Part shown: piece by piece, positions 34,968-43,990 of the stretch | Layout: each line of letters opens with the position of its first letter | How positions within the stretch are numbered: the stretch's first letter is position 1 | NCBI RefSeq assembly: GCF_001428865.1 | Contig: NZ_LMIV01000001.1 | Span: forward strand, 1,983,997-2,047,996 | Origin: Sphingomonas sp. Root241 | Lineage (GTDB): Bacteria > Pseudomonadota > Alphaproteobacteria > Sphingomonadales > Sphingomonadaceae | Reading direction: 5' to 3' | DNA length: 64,000 nucleotides | Notes under the pieces: generated by a model | The model's database searches: none | Told to the model about the DNA's origin: nothing | Seen by the model: the letters and a program-made list of their open reading frames with translations, nothing else | Translations under genes and position numbers: made by a program

Positions 34968-37552
34968 TGGGGTCCCAAGGTGCGGAGCGTGACCGTGCGT
35001 TTGAGCGCTGCGGCGGAAGCATCGGAGCGCACGTCGATCGTCACGCTCTCGCCGGCGAGCAAGTCGAAGCCGTCGTCACTCGGCTGTGCCGCCAGATCGC
35101 CGAAGTCGAGCATCACGGCGCGGGCAAGCGACCCCGCGGTGATTGTTACGCGCTTACCCTCCCAACGCGTGGTTAGCACTGGTGCCGGATAGACCATGTC
35201 CTTGGGCAGCGCGCGCTCGACGATCGTGCGCGAGACGCGGCGCCCGTCGACCAGCAACTCCGCGACTGCGAAGCTAGCATTGGCGTCGACGCCGGCGAAC
35301 AACTCCGCATCGGCGATGCTCGCCACCTCCTGCGCCCTCAGCGGCTCGAGCGTGACCACCGCGCCTTTCGTGCCTAGCGGCTTGCCGGCCATGTCGAACG
35401 CACGGATACGCCATTCCGCGGCAAGCGGCGTCGTCGCATCGGACACGAGCGCGACGCGTGTGAGGCCGTCTTTGTGCTCGGCGACGATCGCCTGCGGCGC
35501 GAAGAAGCGGCGCGCGGCATAATGGAGCAGTTTCCACTGGCCATCGTAATCCACACTCGCCCACGAGATCGCCGGCCACGTATCGTTGAGCTGCCAGTAG
35601 AGCGAGCCCAGAGTCACCGGACGGCATCCGCGGTGATGCCGTGCCGCCATGTCGATCGCCTGCGCTTGGTTGACCTGGGTCAGATAGACGAGATCGGCGA
35701 AGTCCTTAGGCTTGCGCAGCCTTTGGTCGAGATAGAGCTGGAGCCGCACATTGCCCTCGCCCGCGAGGAACTTCTGGTGCGCCTTGAGCACCGGGCTGTC
35801 GATCGCGAGCGGGCCCTTGCCCGCGAAGCCGCGGATCGTCGACAGATCGGGCATCGCCTGGAAGCCATATTCGGACATGAAGCGCGGGCACGAATCGAGA
35901 TACCGCTCGACGGGCTTGGATCCCGACCACACGTCCCAGAAATGCCGGTCGCCGTCCTTGTCGGTGTCGGTCGGCCCGTCATAGTCGCTCGAAGGCGAAC
36001 CAGGCCAATAAGGCGTGCCCGGCGCGTTTTTGGTCACTGCCTCGCGCAGCACCCGATCGAATATAACCGCCATGCCCGTGCCGATCCGTTCCTGCGCATC
36101 GGCGCCGATCTGCCTCTTGAACGCCTTGCGATCGGACCAGTTCTCCCAGCCCGACAGCACCTCGTTGCCGCCCGACCAGGCGACAAGCGACGGATGCGGC
36201 TGGAGCCGCTCGACCTGCTCCTCAGCTTCCACCCGCACATTCTCGCGGAAGGCCGCATCGGGCGGAGTGATCGATCCGCCGAACATGAAGTCCTGCCAGA
36301 TCATCAGCCCCATTTCGTCCGCCATCCGGTAGAAGGCGTCGTCGAGATAATAGCCGCCGCCCCAGACGCGGATCATGTTCATGTTGGCATCGCGGGCGCT
36401 GGTCAGGATCCGGCGCATCTGCGGCTCGCCCACCCGCGACGGAAAATTGTCGAACGGGATCAGGTTCGCGCCCTTGGCGAAGATCGGCACACCGTTGATC
36501 CGGAAACCGAAGCTACCATCTTTTCGGATGAATTCGGTGGTGCGCAGGCCGATCCGCTGGGTCACGCGATCTTCGATTGTGCCGTTGGTGTCGAGGGTCG
36601 CCTCGACATCGTAGAGCGGCTGCGCGCCATAGCCCGCCGGCCACCAGCGTTGCGGGTTGGCCACCGTCAGCGGTGCACTGACCCAATTCTCGCCGGCGAC
36701 AAGGGCGGCGATGCGGCTGACCTCGACCTGCCTGCCGTTCGGTCCGGTAACACGCGCGCGCAGTGTCACCTTGGCGGGAGCGCTGGCAATGATCCGCCAG
36801 CGCGCGACCAGCCGCGCCTCGGCATCGTTGAGCGCTTCCTGATCGACGCGGAAGCCATCGATCCGAGCTTCGTCCCAGGCCTCGATCCGCACCGGCCGCC
36901 ACAGGCCGATATTGACCAGTCGCGGCCCCCAATCCCAGCTATACTGGTATTTGGGTTTGCGGATATACGGCGAAGTCTGCTTGCCCTTGGGCTCGTCGCC
37001 GAACGCCGAATCATATTCGCCCGGCAGCGGGTTGGGCTCGGCCAGCACCATCGGCTGTAGCGTGCCGATCGGCGAGGCGATGCGCACGATCAGTTCGTTG
37101 CGGCCGGGCTTCAATGCTGCCTTGGCGTCGACACGCCACCGGCGATGGGCGTTGTCGGTGGCGAGCAATTGCTTGCCGTTCAGCGATACGCTTGCGAAGG
37201 TGTCGAGCCCGTCGAACACCAGTTCGACGTGGTCGCGCGCCGGCATCGCCGGGGTCACTTCGATCACCCGCCGGAACTGCCAGCTGGTGAGCCCCGCCCA
37301 TTGGATCGGCGCTTCGTTGATCCCCTTGAACGGATCCGGCACGCGCCCCGCGGCGATCAGATCCTGCTGGACGCTCCCCGGCACGCGCGCGGGGAACCAC
37401 TTTGCCTCTTTCGGGTGCGCCTTCGCCGCGTCGTCGGGAGGATCGATCCGCACTTCCCAGGCCCCGTCGAGCGAAACCGTCTCGCGTGGCGCCGCCCAGG
37501 CACACACGCTCGCGAGGAGCGCGGGCAGCAACGCAAGTGCGCGTGCCTTCAC
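34964..37552 (-). CDS. exported beta-mannosidase (GH2)
   Basis: An 862-residue GH2 enzyme. Signal peptide MKARALALLPALLASVCAWA. The N-terminal sugar-binding domain (SLDGAWEVRI ... WQFRRVIEV), immunoglobulin-like domain and TIM barrel are in the usual order; RVWGGGYYLDD, acid/base E464 in WSGGNEV and nucleophile E561 in FMSEYGFQAMP mark it as a beta-mannosidase of the ManB group. It would cleave the Man-beta-1,4-GlcNAc bond of N-glycan cores or mannan oligosaccharides in the periplasm. Start and stop overlap the GH20 and GH3 genes by four bases each, so the three are translationally coupled. Confidence 0.93.
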   Translation of the reverse strand: MKARALALLPALLASVCAWAAPRETVSLDGAWEVRIDPPDDAAKAHPKEAKWFPARVPGSVQQDLIAAGRVPDPFKGINEAPIQWAGLTSWQFRRVIEVTPAMPARDHVELVFDGLDTFASVSLNGKQLLATDNAHRRWRVDAKAALKPGRNELIVRIASPIGTLQPMVLAEPNPLPGEYDSAFGDEPKGKQTSPYIRKPKYQYSWDWGPRLVNIGLWRPVRIEAWDEARIDGFRVDQEALNDAEARLVARWRIIASAPAKVTLRARVTGPNGRQVEVSRIAALVAGENWVSAPLTVANPQRWWPAGYGAQPLYDVEATLDTNGTIEDRVTQRIGLRTTEFIRKDGSFGFRINGVPIFAKGANLIPFDNFPSRVGEPQMRRILTSARDANMNMIRVWGGGYYLDDAFYRMADEMGLMIWQDFMFGGSITPPDAAFRENVRVEAEEQVERLQPHPSLVAWSGGNEVLSGWENWSDRKAFKRQIGADAQERIGTGMAVIFDRVLREAVTKNAPGTPYWPGSPSSDYDGPTDTDKDGDRHFWDVWSGSKPVERYLDSCPRFMSEYGFQAMPDLSTIRGFAGKGPLAIDSPVLKAHQKFLAGEGNVRLQLYLDQRLRKPKDFADLVYLTQVNQAQAIDMAARHHRGCRPVTLGSLYWQLNDTWPAISWASVDYDGQWKLLHYAARRFFAPQAIVAEHKDGLTRVALVSDATTPLAAEWRIRAFDMAGKPLGTKGAVVTLEPLRAQEVASIADAELFAGVDANASFAVAELLVDGRRVSRTIVERALPKDMVYPAPVLTTRWEGKRVTITAGSLARAVMLDFGDLAAQPSDDGFDLLAGESVTIDVRSDASAAALKRTVTLRTLGPQ

Positions 37553-39879
37553 TTCGCAGCCTCACTCAGCGTTGCCCGCTCGACCGCGTAAAAGGGATCC
37601 GAGAGCGGCGAAGTGAATTGGAAGCACAGATCCTCGTCCCCCGCCATCGCCGGCAAGCTACCCGAGAAGCTGAACCGCGTCGGCGCGGTTTTCGGATCGG
37701 GCAGCGGGAAGCTGGCGACGACGATCGGCTTTACCGTCTTGTCCTTGGCCGCGGCGATGCAGCGCGCGGAGATCACCAACTCACCATAAGTGGTCACGTT
37801 GAAATGCGAGCGCAGCGCCCTGGCTTCGTGCGCAAGCCCGTAATGCCGCGCCAGCCGCGCAATGTCGATCGTGAAGCTCTTCGCCACGTCGAGCGGAGCC
37901 GCCGGATAGGCGCTGCACGTGTCGAACAGATTGACGTTGAACACGGGCGCATTCTCGGTCGATTCCGACGTCAGCGGCACACGCAGCCCGAACGCGCCGC
38001 GCGGGCAGGCGATCAGCTCCGAGCTGGTCCTGGTGAGCAATGCAGCGCGGCTGGTGTCGAAGATGCGCGGCCGGGCGGTCGAATTTCCCGCGGCGTCGAA
38101 TGCAGCAGCCTGAATCGCCACGCCCGGCTTCAGCGACAAAGGTGCCTTGTACACCGGCGATTTGGCCGTCGGGACTTTGCCATCGAGCGTGTAGCGGATG
38201 GTGCCATAGGGCGCCTGCGTCGCCAGCGCGACGCTTGCCCGATTGGCACGCAGTGCGTCGCCCCGCGTGCCCCGAAGCTGGAAACCTACCGCAAAGGCGC
38301 TGTCGGCGACCTCCACTCCCGATCGGCGCCAGCGCTGGATCTGCGGATCGAGCCGGGTGAGGAAACTCGGGAAATCGCGCTTCTCCTTGGCCGACCAGGT
38401 GATCTCGGCAATCGCCGCGGCGCGCGGAAAGAGCATGTGCTGCACTTGGTACGGCGTCGCCAGATATTCGCTCCACGCATTGCCCTGCGCGCCGAGCACA
38501 TGCTTCGCCTTTTCGGCGTCGATGCCCGCCGGCATCGGCTCGTATCTATAGACGTCGGCGAGCGTCTGGATCGAGAGCCGCCCCGGCGGCTCGTCGCTGC
38601 GATCGCTCTGCAGGCTGTCGAGATACAGGGTCGGCGCCGGAGTCAGCACCACGTCGTGATTCTGGTTGGCGGCCTCGACCGCGCCCTTTTCGCCGCGCCA
38701 CGACATGATCGAAGCCGAGGGGGGCAGCCCGCCCTCGAGAATCTCATCCCAGCCGATCAGTCGCCGCCCCTTGCTCGCCAGATAGGTGCCGAATTCGTCG
38801 ATCATCCAGCTCTGCAGCTGGTTTTCGTCCTTGAGCTTAAGTGCCTTGATCTGTGCCTGAACCCGTGGCGAGCGCTCCCACTGATCCTTGACCGCCTCGT
38901 CCCCGCCGAGATGAATATAGGTGCCGGGGAACACCGCCATTACTTCGTCCAGCACTTCCTTGACGAAGGCCACACCCTTGGGTCCTGGATCGAACAGATA
39001 GGGATTCACGCCCCAATCGTGCGATACTTCGGGCCGGTCACCAAACACCCCGAATTCGGGATAGGCGGCGACGAGCGCCTGAGCGTGGCCGGGCAAGTCG
39101 ATCTCAGGGACGATCGTGATGCCGCGTTCGGCGGCATAGGCGACCAGCGCCTTCAATTGCTCCTGCGTGTAGAAGCCGCCGACCTTGGGGCCCGGCGCGT
39201 TGCCGGTCGACGGCGGGGTGCGCCAGCCGCCGATTTCGGTGAGCTTGGGATAGCGCTTGACCTCGAAGCGCCAGCCCTGATCGTCGGTGAGGTGCAGATG
39301 CAGCGTGTTGAGCTTCACCGACGTCATCTGATCGACCACGGCGTAGATCGATTCGATCGGCTGAAAGTGACGCACCGGATCCAGCATCAGCCCGCGCCAG
39401 CCAAAGCGCGGCGCATCCTCGATCGTCACCGCCGGCACCTTGACCGGCTTGCCGAATGCGCGATCGGGACTGAGCAACTGCGCCACCGTCATCGCGCCGT
39501 AGAGCAGCCCGCGATCACCCGAAGCGCTGACGCGGATGCCCCCGGCGCTCACTACTAGGCGATAGGCCTCGTCCCCTTTTATTGATGCGTCGCGGATCAG
39601 GGTGATCGCGCCCTCGCCCTCCCGGTTCGTCAGCCTGAGCCCACGCTCGACCTTCACATGCGCCGTCAGCACGCGCGCCGCCGCCGCCGCGCCGGGGTCG
39701 CCCCGCACCACCGCGATCGTCGCACCGTCCCCTATCGTGATGCTGCCGGTCCCGTGCACAATCGATTGCGGGAGCGGCGTCAGCGGGAGCGGATCGGCGG
39801 ACTGCGCCAATACCGAGGAACCGCACAGCAACGCCGCCCAACCGACATGGCGTAGCCGCAGCACCCCGAGAACCCGCAT
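37549..39879 (-). CDS. exported beta-N-acetylhexosaminidase (GH20)
   Basis: A 776-residue GH20 enzyme, first of the four-gene glycosidase operon. A signal peptide ends near SSVLAQ. GH20b domain, then the catalytic barrel: HLHLTDDQGWR, VPEIDLPGHAQA, and the catalytic pair D327-E328 in YIHLGGDEAV; a C-terminal chitobiase-like domain (IRYTLDGKVPTAKSPVYKAP) and an extra ~150-residue beta-rich end follow. It removes terminal GlcNAc (or GalNAc) from glycans in the periplasm. Start ATG 39879 has GGGAG eight to nine bases upstream; 23 earlier in-frame codons are discarded. Its promoter lies in the divergent region shared with the GntR gene. Confidence 0.93.
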   Translation of the reverse strand: MRVLGVLRLRHVGWAALLCGSSVLAQSADPLPLTPLPQSIVHGTGSITIGDGATIAVVRGDPGAAAAARVLTAHVKVERGLRLTNREGEGAITLIRDASIKGDEAYRLVVSAGGIRVSASGDRGLLYGAMTVAQLLSPDRAFGKPVKVPAVTIEDAPRFGWRGLMLDPVRHFQPIESIYAVVDQMTSVKLNTLHLHLTDDQGWRFEVKRYPKLTEIGGWRTPPSTGNAPGPKVGGFYTQEQLKALVAYAAERGITIVPEIDLPGHAQALVAAYPEFGVFGDRPEVSHDWGVNPYLFDPGPKGVAFVKEVLDEVMAVFPGTYIHLGGDEAVKDQWERSPRVQAQIKALKLKDENQLQSWMIDEFGTYLASKGRRLIGWDEILEGGLPPSASIMSWRGEKGAVEAANQNHDVVLTPAPTLYLDSLQSDRSDEPPGRLSIQTLADVYRYEPMPAGIDAEKAKHVLGAQGNAWSEYLATPYQVQHMLFPRAAAIAEITWSAKEKRDFPSFLTRLDPQIQRWRRSGVEVADSAFAVGFQLRGTRGDALRANRASVALATQAPYGTIRYTLDGKVPTAKSPVYKAPLSLKPGVAIQAAAFDAAGNSTARPRIFDTSRAALLTRTSSELIACPRGAFGLRVPLTSESTENAPVFNVNLFDTCSAYPAAPLDVAKSFTIDIARLARHYGLAHEARALRSHFNVTTYGELVISARCIAAAKDKTVKPIVVASFPLPDPKTAPTRFSFSGSLPAMAGDEDLCFQFTSPLSDPFYAVERATLSEAAK

Positions 39880-39924
39880 CGATCTACTCCCGTTGACGTC
39901 CCGAGGACGCGATCCGGGGATGTA

Positions 39925-39936
39925 ACCAATATAGGT
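39925..39936. promoter_or_regulatory. operator-like site ACCAATATAGGT
   Basis: A 12-base imperfect palindrome (10 of 12 positions symmetric) 46 bases upstream of the GH20 start. It shares the ACCAATAT core with the site at 40020-40031. Probably a binding site of the GntR regulator encoded divergently. Confidence 0.45.
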
Positions 39937-40019
39937 CCTGCGGCACAATAGCCGCGTTCAGCCCTGCGCTCCTGCAGCCGGAGGAGGCCAGGAGTAATCC
40001 GCGTCCTGCAGGCTGAGTG

Positions 40020-40031
40020 ATTGATACCAAT
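40020..40031. promoter_or_regulatory. operator-like site ATTGATACCAAT
   Basis: A 12-base palindrome with 10 of 12 symmetric positions in the middle of the GH20/GntR divergent region (39880-40131). UTRA-type GntR regulators of GlcNAc metabolism (NagR, DasR) bind TGGT...ACCA palindromes, which this resembles. Confidence 0.5.
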
Positions 40032-40131
40032 ATGAATCCATAACCATCCCATTGCCCGATCGGGCGTGTTGCGATAGCGTTGTAGCCAACCAAAGGGTGA
40101 CAGCGCGAGGGGCGCGCTGGGGGAGTATTTG

Positions 40132-40869
40132 ATGGCATTCTCGGATCAGATCGGGCGTTTCCGAGCAGATAATCCATCGCCGCTCTACCTCCAGCTCCAG
40201 CAGCTCATTCGCGACGCGATCAGCTCCGAAATCCTCACTCCGGGCGATGCGATCCCTCCGGAACGCGACCTTGCCGTCGAGTATGAAGTGGCGCGCATCA
40301 CCGTGCGCAAGGCGATCGTGGGGTTGGTGGAGGAAGGTTTGCTTACGCGGCGTCGCGGCGCGGGCACGTTCGTCACTGGCCGCGTCGAAAAAAGCTTCTC
40401 CAAGCTCTCATCGTTCACCGAAGACATGGCGGCACGCGGCCGCAAGGCCAGCAGCAGCTGGATCTCCCGCGCGCCCGGCACGGTGAATCCCGAGGAGGCG
40501 ATGATGCTGGGGCTCTCGCCCGGCGCCCCGGTGCTGCGCTTCGCGCGCATCCGCTATGCCGATGACGAGCCGATGGCGCTCGAATTCTCGACCATCGCCG
40601 GTTACTGCCTCGCATCGGTCGATGTGGTGCAGGATTCGCTGTACGGCGCGCTCGAAAAGGCCGGCAATCGCCCGGTGCGCGCGCTGCAGCGGCTCCGGGC
40701 GGTGCCCTTCGGCGGCGAGCATGCCCGGATGCTGGGCGTCGATCCCGGCCACCCCGGCCTGCTGATCGAGCGGCGCGCCTTCCTGCGCGACGGTCGCCCC
40801 GCCGAGGTCACGCGCTCTTATTATCGCGGCGACGCCTATGATTTCGTCGCGGAGCTCAGCGACATCTAG
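40132..40869 (+). CDS. GntR/HutC-family regulator, NagR/NagQ-like
   Basis: A 245-residue regulator. N-terminal winged helix (PLYLQLQQLIRDAI, PGDAIPPERDLAVEYEVARITVRKAIVGLVEEGLL, RRRGAGTFV) and a C-terminal UTRA sensor domain (from ~90: FTEDMAARGR ... VLRFARIRYADDEPMALEFSTI). This layout is that of NagR, NagQ and DasR, which sense GlcNAc-6-P or GlcN-6-P and repress aminosugar-uptake genes. ATG 40132 follows GGGAG by six bases; TTG 40129 is directly in front but less likely. It is divergent from the glycosidase operon and upstream of a TonB receptor, with palindromes on both sides; autoregulation and control of both units are likely. Confidence 0.88.
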   Translation: MAFSDQIGRFRADNPSPLYLQLQQLIRDAISSEILTPGDAIPPERDLAVEYEVARITVRKAIVGLVEEGLLTRRRGAGTFVTGRVEKSFSKLSSFTEDMAARGRKASSSWISRAPGTVNPEEAMMLGLSPGAPVLRFARIRYADDEPMALEFSTIAGYCLASVDVVQDSLYGALEKAGNRPVRALQRLRAVPFGGEHARMLGVDPGHPGLLIERRAFLRDGRPAEVTRSYYRGDAYDFVAELSDI

Positions 40870-41191
40870 AGCTGCCGAACCCCGCAGATAGTTGGTACTA
40901 TACCATTCGCGCAGAATCCGTACCTTTTACGGCCCAGCCGCCCGCCTCGGCTCCTCCCATTTCGAGGCCACAAGCGGCAAATCCCTCCTAAAACACGACG
41001 GACAGCACGTTTATCGCGACGTGTGGAAAGATCGACCGATCGCTCAATTGGTATGCACTGGTTATGTCGATTGGTACGCCTCCTCGGTCTCGAACCGAAT
41101 CGTGAGGAAGCGGCAAGCCCGGTGCGATCGTCAGCCGGGGGTTTGGACATCCACTGCGTCGGTGTCCGTGTTTTTGAAGGGGAATATTGTG
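40870..41191. other. 322-base GntR-to-TonB receptor region
   Basis: No gene seen. Apart from the palindrome at 40893-40905 it holds three direct TGGT repeats in 41045-41077 (CAATTGGTATG at 41045, CTGGTTATG at 41058, GATTGGTAC at 41069), which are half-sites of the same type. These suggest a regulated promoter for the receptor at 41192 distinct from read-through of the regulator gene. Confidence 0.5.
40893..40905. promoter_or_regulatory. operator-like palindrome TGGTACTATACCA
   Basis: Perfect TGGTA-CTA-TACCA palindrome 23 bases after the GntR stop and about 290 bases upstream of the second TonB receptor. It is the best match in the window to the TGGTCTAGACCA-type sites used by NagR/DasR-like proteins, with one extra central base. 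Confidence 0.55.
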
Positions 41192-43972
41192 ATGCGTTTG
41201 CGACAGACGATCCTCCTGACCTCCGCCCTGACCGGCTTCGCCGCGAGCGCCCAGGCCCAACAGACCCCCGCCACGCCGCCCGCGACGACAACGCCGAGCG
41301 AAACCACCGCCCAGTCCGGCCCGGATGTCGCCGGCGAGGAGATCGTCGTCACCGGCTACGCCAGCAGCCTTCGCCAGTCGATCGAGCTCAAGCGCAACGC
41401 GAACGCCGTGATGGACGCCATCTCCTCCGAGGATATCGGCAAGTTCCCCGACCGCAACGTCGCCGAATCCCTGTCGCACATTCCCGGCGTCTCGATCGAC
41501 CGCCGCTTCGGCGAGGGCGAGAAGGTCGCGATCCTCGGCACCGATCCCGCGCTCAACCGCATGTTGCTGGACGGACATGGCCTCGCCTCGGCCGATTGGG
41601 GCGGGAACGACAATGATCCCAGCAGCCGCACCTTCAACTATTCGCTGCTCGCGCCTGAATTGGTCGACCGGCTGGAAGTCTACAAGTCGCCCGAGGCGCG
41701 GATCGAGGAAGGCAGCCTCGGCGGCACCGTTATCGTCCGCACGCGCCGACCGCTCGACCTGAAAGCCAATTCGGTGTTCGCTTCGGGCGGCTATTCGTAC
41801 AATGATCGCGCCGAGAAGGGGAACATCCGCGGCTCCGGCCTCTACAGCTGGAAGAACGACGCGGAGACGTTCGGCGTCCTCGTCGCAGCCACCTATGACA
41901 AGCAGAATCTCGTGCGCTCGGGCGTCGAGTTCTTCGGCTACGACAATGCCAATGGCTCCGGCAGCCCCTTCATGACGACGAACGGCGCGGGCCAGCGCGT
42001 GCTCAAGAATCCGGCCGCGGTGATCACCGGCGGATCGCTCGCCGATCTCGACAAGGCGGCATCGCCGTTCGGCATCAACTACGCCTATTTCCAGCAGAAG
42101 CGCGAACGGGTCAGCGTCGCCGGCACTGCGCAGCTGCGCCCGACCAGCGACCTGACGCTCACGCTCAACGGCACGCACATCGAAGGCAATTACAACAATT
42201 ACAGCCAGTCGATGTACACGATCCCCGGCGCGTGGACCGGCGACGTACTCCAATCTGCCACCATCTCGAACGGCGTGGTGACCGATGCCAGTTTCGGCGC
42301 CGCCACCGGCCAGAGCGCGCAGCTCGACACGCTCGTTCGCCATACCAAGCTAAAGACCGACAATCTCAACTTCTTCGCCGACTGGGAAGGCGAGGACGGC
42401 GCCAAATTGTCCTTCGCCAGCGGCTGGAGCAAGGCGACCGGCGGGCGGAACCCCGAATATCTCTTCAACGTCCAGACCCGGCTGCCGTTCAGCTATTCGA
42501 TCAGCCCGACCACGGCGGATGTGAATTTCGTCGGCGACCTCACCAATCCGGCCAATTATTTCACCAACCCGAACAACAATCCCGCGACGATCGAGGGCAA
42601 CCCGGTGATCGTGAACGGGGCGCCGCTGAATGCCGCGCAGATCGGCGGCCTCGATTACAGCGTCACCACCGACAGCGACGTGTTCGCCGGCTTCGACGCG
42701 ACGGTTCCGGTCGGCGGGTTCTTCACCCAGATGCAGATCGGCGGCCGCTTCACCCATCATATCAACCGCGTCGATGCGCGCGGCGTGAACAGCTATCTCC
42801 AGCAGTCGCTGCTCGGCTCGGAGCTCGGCGTCGACACGCTGGTGACCCCCGATGGTGTCTTCAGCGGCACGGGCGGCAGCGGCAGCGCGACGCAATATCT
42901 GAACCTGCCCGAGCAATCGGTCATCGATATCCTCGCCGATGCGATCAATTCGCCGCTCGTGGACAAGGTGGGCGCCTCGACCCGCGTGAAGGAGACGGTT
43001 GCGGCGAGCTACGTCCAGTTCAACTTCGAGAGCGGCGGGCTGCGCGGCAATATCGGCGGCCGGCTCGTCTATACCAAGAATGTGTCGCAATATGCGCTGG
43101 CGCTGCCGACGCTGGCCGATCCCAATCCGCGCCCGGTGCCGACCAGCACCGCGAACGATTATCTGAAGTTCCTACCGGCGTTCAACGTCGCTTATGAAGT
43201 CAGCCCGAAGCTGATCTTCCGCGGCGCGGCGGCCAAGGTGATCTCCCGGCCGCGCTATCAGGATCTGGCGGCGTCGATCACGCAGAACGACGTCACCTAC
43301 GATGCGGGCGGCGGCAATCCCAATCTGAAGCCATATGAATCGACCAACTTCGAAGTCACGGCGGAATATTATCCGGCACCCGGCGCGCTGCTTTCGCTGG
43401 AACTCTATCGCCGCGAGATTTCCAACTACATCGTCAACACCCGCCGCGAAGGCGTCACGCTCTACAACTCGCTGACCGGCCAGCTCGAAAACCGGTACAG
43501 CGTGTCGCAGCCGGTCAATGGCGGCAAGGCGAAGGTCAACGGCGTGCTCGTCCACGGCCAGGCGGAGATCTGGGGCGGGTTCGGCATCCAGGCTAACTAT
43601 GCCTATCAGGACAGCAGCACCTCGACGACGCTCGACACGACCGAGATCCTCAACCTCCCCTATCTCTCGAAGCACACCGTCAACATCATTCCCTATTTCG
43701 AGAAGGGGCCGTTCCAGGCCCGGCTGAGCTACAGCTATCGCTCTTCCTATTTCCGCACGATCGGGCGCCTCGGCTCGCAGGAAATGGTCGCGCCGTACAA
43801 TCAGCTCGATGCTTCGGCCGCGTTCAAGCTGACCGACAACGTCACGATCAGCGTCCAGGCGCAGAACCTGCTCGACGAGACCTATCTGCAATATAGCGGC
43901 ACGCCCGATCGTCCCTCGGCCTTCTACAAGAACGGGCGTACCTTGGTGGGCAGCCTGTCGTTCCGCATGTAG
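41192..43972 (+). CDS. TonB-dependent receptor of the glycan locus
   Basis: A 926-residue receptor. Signal peptide MRLRQTILLTSALTGFAASAQAQ; TonB box GEEIVVTGYA near 49-58; plug with AISSEDIGKFPDRNVAESLSHIPGVSI, the phrase typical of the Xanthomonas/Caulobacter TonB family TIGR01782 that often serves carbohydrate loci; barrel ends in TLVGSLSFRM. AAGGGG precedes the ATG by nine bases; the frame is open 100 codons upstream but lies over the operator sites. Probably imports the glycan fragments degraded by the periplasmic glycosidases encoded divergently. No following gene on the same strand. Confidence 0.92.
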   Translation: MRLRQTILLTSALTGFAASAQAQQTPATPPATTTPSETTAQSGPDVAGEEIVVTGYASSLRQSIELKRNANAVMDAISSEDIGKFPDRNVAESLSHIPGVSIDRRFGEGEKVAILGTDPALNRMLLDGHGLASADWGGNDNDPSSRTFNYSLLAPELVDRLEVYKSPEARIEEGSLGGTVIVRTRRPLDLKANSVFASGGYSYNDRAEKGNIRGSGLYSWKNDAETFGVLVAATYDKQNLVRSGVEFFGYDNANGSGSPFMTTNGAGQRVLKNPAAVITGGSLADLDKAASPFGINYAYFQQKRERVSVAGTAQLRPTSDLTLTLNGTHIEGNYNNYSQSMYTIPGAWTGDVLQSATISNGVVTDASFGAATGQSAQLDTLVRHTKLKTDNLNFFADWEGEDGAKLSFASGWSKATGGRNPEYLFNVQTRLPFSYSISPTTADVNFVGDLTNPANYFTNPNNNPATIEGNPVIVNGAPLNAAQIGGLDYSVTTDSDVFAGFDATVPVGGFFTQMQIGGRFTHHINRVDARGVNSYLQQSLLGSELGVDTLVTPDGVFSGTGGSGSATQYLNLPEQSVIDILADAINSPLVDKVGASTRVKETVAASYVQFNFESGGLRGNIGGRLVYTKNVSQYALALPTLADPNPRPVPTSTANDYLKFLPAFNVAYEVSPKLIFRGAAAKVISRPRYQDLAASITQNDVTYDAGGGNPNLKPYESTNFEVTAEYYPAPGALLSLELYRREISNYIVNTRREGVTLYNSLTGQLENRYSVSQPVNGGKAKVNGVLVHGQAEIWGGFGIQANYAYQDSSTSTTLDTTEILNLPYLSKHTVNIIPYFEKGPFQARLSYSYRSSYFRTIGRLGSQEMVAPYNQLDASAAFKLTDNVTISVQAQNLLDETYLQYSGTPDRPSAFYKNGRTLVGSLSFRM

Positions 43973-43990
43973 CGCGACACTGCATGCGGA

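Noticed and set aside
41192-43972. Upstream extension of the TonB receptor to 40892
   Set aside because: Would cover the operator palindromes and has no leader-like sequence; AAGGGG and a standard signal peptide fix the start at 41192.
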